Made by a program: the position numbers and the translations under genes
Assembly (NCBI GenBank): GCA_963719855.1
Contig: CAVRDK010000007.1
Span: forward strand, 14,149 to 78,148
Origin: CAIQPV01 sp963719855
GTDB lineage: Bacteria; Pseudomonadota; Gammaproteobacteria; Burkholderiales; Gallionellaceae
Length of the DNA stretch: 64,000 bases
Direction of reading: 5' to 3'
In this document: in pieces, positions 61,766 to 64,000 of the stretch
Layout of the letters: each line of letters begins with the position of its first letter
Position numbering within the stretch: position 1 is the first letter of the stretch
Notes under the pieces: generated by a model
The model's database searches: none
Told to the model about the DNA's origin: nothing
Seen by the model: only the letters and a program-made list of their open reading frames with translations

Positions 61766-61893
61766 GAAACGCTGAACAAGTCCTCCGTTCGTGGTGAGCT
61801 TGTCGAACCATGCTCGGAGGACGACAAAAAATCAATGTGATAGCTTGCCAACCCTTCGACAAGCTCAGGGCGAACGGATTTATTCAGCGTTTC
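61766..61893. repeat. MITE-like repeat related to 53806-53953
   Basis: The ends GAAACGCTGAACAAG and TTTATTCAGCGTTTC are inverted repeats, and the core ends CCGTTCGTGGTGAG and CAGGGCGAACGG match the 53806 copy in reverse orientation. It lies between convergent rhodanese and thioredoxin genes. Its last bases contribute to the thioredoxin stop codon. Confidence 0.8.
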
Positions 61894-62272
61894 ATTCAGT
61901 GGATTGATGGTGCTCGATTAATTTGTTAATCAGATTACGCAGGAAACTATCCGGCTGCGCACTATGGAAACGATCTATCTCCAGTCCGCGACTATACGCG
62001 ATAACCGTCGGGAAACCGCGCACGCGATGGCGACCGGCGATGCGCATGTTCTCGTCGGCATCGACTTTGGCCAACAAGAATTTCCCCTCATATTCCAGTG
62101 CCAGTTTTTCCAGCTTGGGTGTAAGCACCTTGCAAGGGGCGCACCAATCAGCGCCAATGTCCAGCAATACAGGTAACGTATGGGAACGAGCGACTACCAA
62201 TTCTTCGAAATTGGCCTCCTCTACGTCGCAAGAAAATGTATTGTGCATAAAGTTGTCGGCTTGCTTGTTCAT
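61892..62272 (-). CDS. Thioredoxin family protein
   Basis: Thioredoxin-fold protein of 126 residues without a signal peptide. Active site is LLDIGADWCAPCKVLTPKLE (WCAPC), cis-Pro in VRGFPTVIAYSRG, and the central strand KFLLAKVDADENMRIAGRHR. The ribosome binding site GGAAGG favours ATG 62272 over an internal ATG 24 bases later. The stop codon TGA at 61892-61894 uses two bases of the adjoining repeat, so the C-terminus (HHQSTE) may have been trimmed by that insertion. Confidence 0.9.
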   Translation of the reverse strand: MNKQADNFMHNTFSCDVEEANFEELVVARSHTLPVLLDIGADWCAPCKVLTPKLEKLALEYEGKFLLAKVDADENMRIAGRHRVRGFPTVIAYSRGLEIDRFHSAQPDSFLRNLINKLIEHHQSTE

Positions 62273-62322
62273 TTGGTACCTTCCTGTTGTGCAAATGCTA
62301 AGTGGTTATGAATGGATTCGAA

Positions 62323-62484
62323 ATTAACCCGGATCGTCCATTAGACAAACATCCCCTCCCCCATGCAGGGGGAGGGCTAGGGAGGGGGTAGAAACGCGTT
62401 ATTTCATCACTTCTACCCTCATCCTAACCTTCCCCCTGCATGGAGGAAGGAACAAATCGGCTCTAATGGATTTTTTGGGATTAA
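62323..62484. repeat. Gene-less paired-arm element of the DUF559 cassette type (solo copy 3)
   Basis: Outer ends (AATTAACCC ... TCCATTAGA and TCTAATGGA ... GGGATTAA) are inverted. The inner arms CCCTCCCCCATGCAGGGGGA then GGGCTAGGGAGGGGGTAG, and CTACCCTCATCCTAACCTTC then CCCCTGCATGGAGGAAGG, flank AAACGCGTTATTTCATCACTT, nearly the same spacer as solo copy 2. It lies between the thioredoxin and lnt genes. Confidence 0.8.
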
Positions 62485-62507
62485 AGGCGGTTTTCGTAGG
62501 GCAGGAT

Positions 62508-64000
62508 TCATCTTCGAGGTAAATCCCGGCCTACGCGCAACCATTGCGCGCCCCCCAACATCAATCCCAACAATCCCAGCACCAGCGCATTCCCCCAACG
62601 CACATAAGGCGTACTCCCCACATAGCCCTGCACCATCCCGGTGAGTATGCCTTCTTCGTGCTGCGGCAACATTTGCAGTATGCGGCCACTGCGCCCGATG
62701 ATGGAGGTGACCCCGGTGTTGGTGGCGCGCAGCATCATGCGCCCTGTCTCCAGCGCGCGCATCTGCGAAATCTGGTTGTGCTGCATCGCGGCGTGGGAGT
62801 TGCCATACCATGCATCATTGCTGACATTCACCAGTAAAGTCGCTTCAGGTAACGGTCGAATGATCTCTTCGCCGAACGCATCTTCAAAGCAGATGTTCAC
62901 GGCGACTTTTTGCCCCGCCACTTTGAGCGGTGGCTGGTCGATGCCGCCGCGCGCCAGGTCGCCCATCGGGATGTTCAGCACTTCGTTGATAAGCCAGCCC
63001 AGCACCGGGCGCAGCGGAATGAATTCACCAAGCGGCACCAGATGGTTCTTGCGGTAGCTTTGGCTTTCTGCGGTGCCTAGCGTGAACACGCTATTGTAAT
63101 ACTGCCCATGGTCGTGCTCGAATGCGCCGATGATGATATCGCCGCTGTTCTGACGCACATGGTCGCGCAGGATGGCCGCGTAGTTTTCCGGGACTTCCTG
63201 GCGCAGCAGCGGCACCGCCGTTTCCGGCAATACGATCAGACGCGCATCGCTCTGCTGCACCAGCTTGCGGTAGGTTTCCAGCGTTCCGACGAGCTTATCT
63301 TCGCGGAATTTCAGCTCTTGCGAAATATTGCCCTGAGCCAAGCTCACTTTGATTGGCTCGCCTTGCGGTTGCGTCCACTCCACCGCGCGCAACGCCACGC
63401 CCAAAATCCACAGCAAGGCAACTATCGCCCATGCGATCTTGCCTTGCCTGCTCCAGCGCGCCAGCCCCCGCAAGGAGAACGCCGGTAGGTAACCCGCCGC
63501 TTCGCGGCGACCTTTTCGCAGCCACAGCAATGAAAACAAACCGGCGCTCACCGCCACCGCCAGCGACACGCCGTACACGCCGAGTAGCGGCGCATAACCG
63601 GCCAGCGGGCTGGCCGCTGCTTGCGAATAGCCGAACACCAGCCACGGGAAACCGGTGAAGATCAGTCCACGCAACCACTCTATCAGCACCCACAATGCGG
63701 GCATCACCAAGGTCACCCGCACCCATGCGGGCGCTCGCAACCTCGCCTGCGCGTAACCGGCCAACGCGGGAAACAGCGCGTAGAAAGCGACAAACAGGAC
63801 GGTGGCAGGCAGCGCCAGCAGGAACGGCATGTCGCCGTAGTCATGCAGCGCAATATAGATCCAGCCAATCCCAGCGCCGAACAAGCCGAAGCCGAATGCC
63901 CATCCGATACTGGCGGCGGCTCGCGCATTCTCCGCACGCAGCCATTGCGTGAACAACACAGCGAGCGCAAATACGGTGAGGGGGAAAAACCCGAAAGGCG
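62508..64000 (-). CDS. lnt: Apolipoprotein N-acyltransferase Lnt (5' end beyond window)
   Basis: Adds the third acyl chain to outer-membrane lipoproteins such as BamC. The open frame continues to the window edge (…PFGFFPLTVFALAVLFTQW), so the N-terminus is missing. Several membrane helices precede a nitrilase domain with the Glu-Lys-Cys triad: VLPETAVPLLRQ, SYRKNHLVPLGEFIP, and VNICFEDAFGEEIIRP. Then comes LLVNVSNDAWYGNSHAAMQH and a final membrane helix (NALVLGLLGLMLGGAQWL). Confidence 0.95.
   Translation of the reverse strand, partial: PFGFFPLTVFALAVLFTQWLRAENARAAASIGWAFGFGLFGAGIGWIYIALHDYGDMPFLLALPATVLFVAFYALFPALAGYAQARLRAPAWVRVTLVMPALWVLIEWLRGLIFTGFPWLVFGYSQAAASPLAGYAPLLGVYGVSLAVAVSAGLFSLLWLRKGRREAAGYLPAFSLRGLARWSRQGKIAWAIVALLWILGVALRAVEWTQPQGEPIKVSLAQGNISQELKFREDKLVGTLETYRKLVQQSDARLIVLPETAVPLLRQEVPENYAAILRDHVRQNSGDIIIGAFEHDHGQYYNSVFTLGTAESQSYRKNHLVPLGEFIPLRPVLGWLINEVLNIPMGDLARGGIDQPPLKVAGQKVAVNICFEDAFGEEIIRPLPEATLLVNVSNDAWYGNSHAAMQHNQISQMRALETGRMMLRATNTGVTSIIGRSGRILQMLPQHEEGILTGMVQGYVGSTPYVRWGNALVLGLLGLMLGGAQWLRVGRDLPRR

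Noticed and set aside
1..64000. CRISPR array, rRNA genes, prophage or integrative element
   Set aside because: No regularly spaced direct repeats, rRNA-like sequence, integrase or phage structural genes were found on either strand.

Overview
The window looks like chromosome from a chemolithotrophic betaproteobacterium. The combination of System I cytochrome c maturation, FeoAB, dissimilatory Sat/AprBA, a SoeABC-type sulfite dehydrogenase, TusA/DsrE2 and several multihaem cytochromes c fits the Nitrosomonadales, for example a Gallionellaceae member such as Sideroxydans. That assignment is inference from gene content; no rRNA gene or other taxonomic marker was found.

Layout. (1) 1-12.4 kb is accessory: a Gln-rich small protein, a chemoreceptor, an AsmA-family protein, two tandem HDOD proteins, and a FimV-like gene split by an IS21-family insertion whose target duplication and reading frame still match exactly. 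Two eroded IS1182-type transposase remnants lie here, one carrying a 167-bp MITE-like insertion. (2) 12.7-16.6 kb: srkA, a DUF1415 gene, rhlE and a small ORF. (3) 16.9-24 kb: complete ccmABCDEFGHI operon. (4) 24-36 kb: housekeeping genes fabI, an MBL hydrolase, bamC, dapA, feoAB, rpsU-yqeY-dnaG, a YpjD-type protein, ffh, a CbbY-like phosphatase and tRNA-Ala(CGC). (5) 36-44.5 kb: envelope redox block with a TlpA-like thioredoxin, a parvulin, a seven-haem cytochrome, a NapC-type tetrahaem protein, a dihaem cytochrome, an unrecognised exported protein and a YkgJ-type cysteine-cluster protein. (6) 44.6-55 kb: sulfur oxidation with aprA, aprB and sat on the minus strand, and soeA-soeB-soeC, tusA and dsrE2 on the plus strand. 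(7) 55-61 kb: a FadL-type porin and molybdenum cofactor genes moeA, moaA, mobA and mog, which would supply the SoeA cofactor. (8) To the edge: methyltransferase, rhodanese, thioredoxin and the 3' part of lnt.

The genes make one physiological story. Sulfur carriers (TusA, DsrE2, rhodanese) could deliver sulfane sulfur. Sulfite could be oxidised directly by SoeABC or through APS by AprBA and Sat. The Ccm system, TlpA and parvulin would mature the nearby cytochromes, and the Mo-cofactor genes serve SoeA.

The most unusual structure is a family of G/C-rich paired inverted-arm elements. Two copies carry a DUF559 nuclease-like gene, one between soeA and soeB and one between mobA and mog. Three gene-less copies lie at 54.8, 57.6 and 62.3 kb. 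This pattern resembles an autonomous/non-autonomous mobile cassette. Several other short palindromic or MITE-like families are also present.

Three genes (second HDOD gene, istA, ccmG) carry single-base frameshifts in short homopolymers. Sequencing error should be excluded before calling them pseudogenes.
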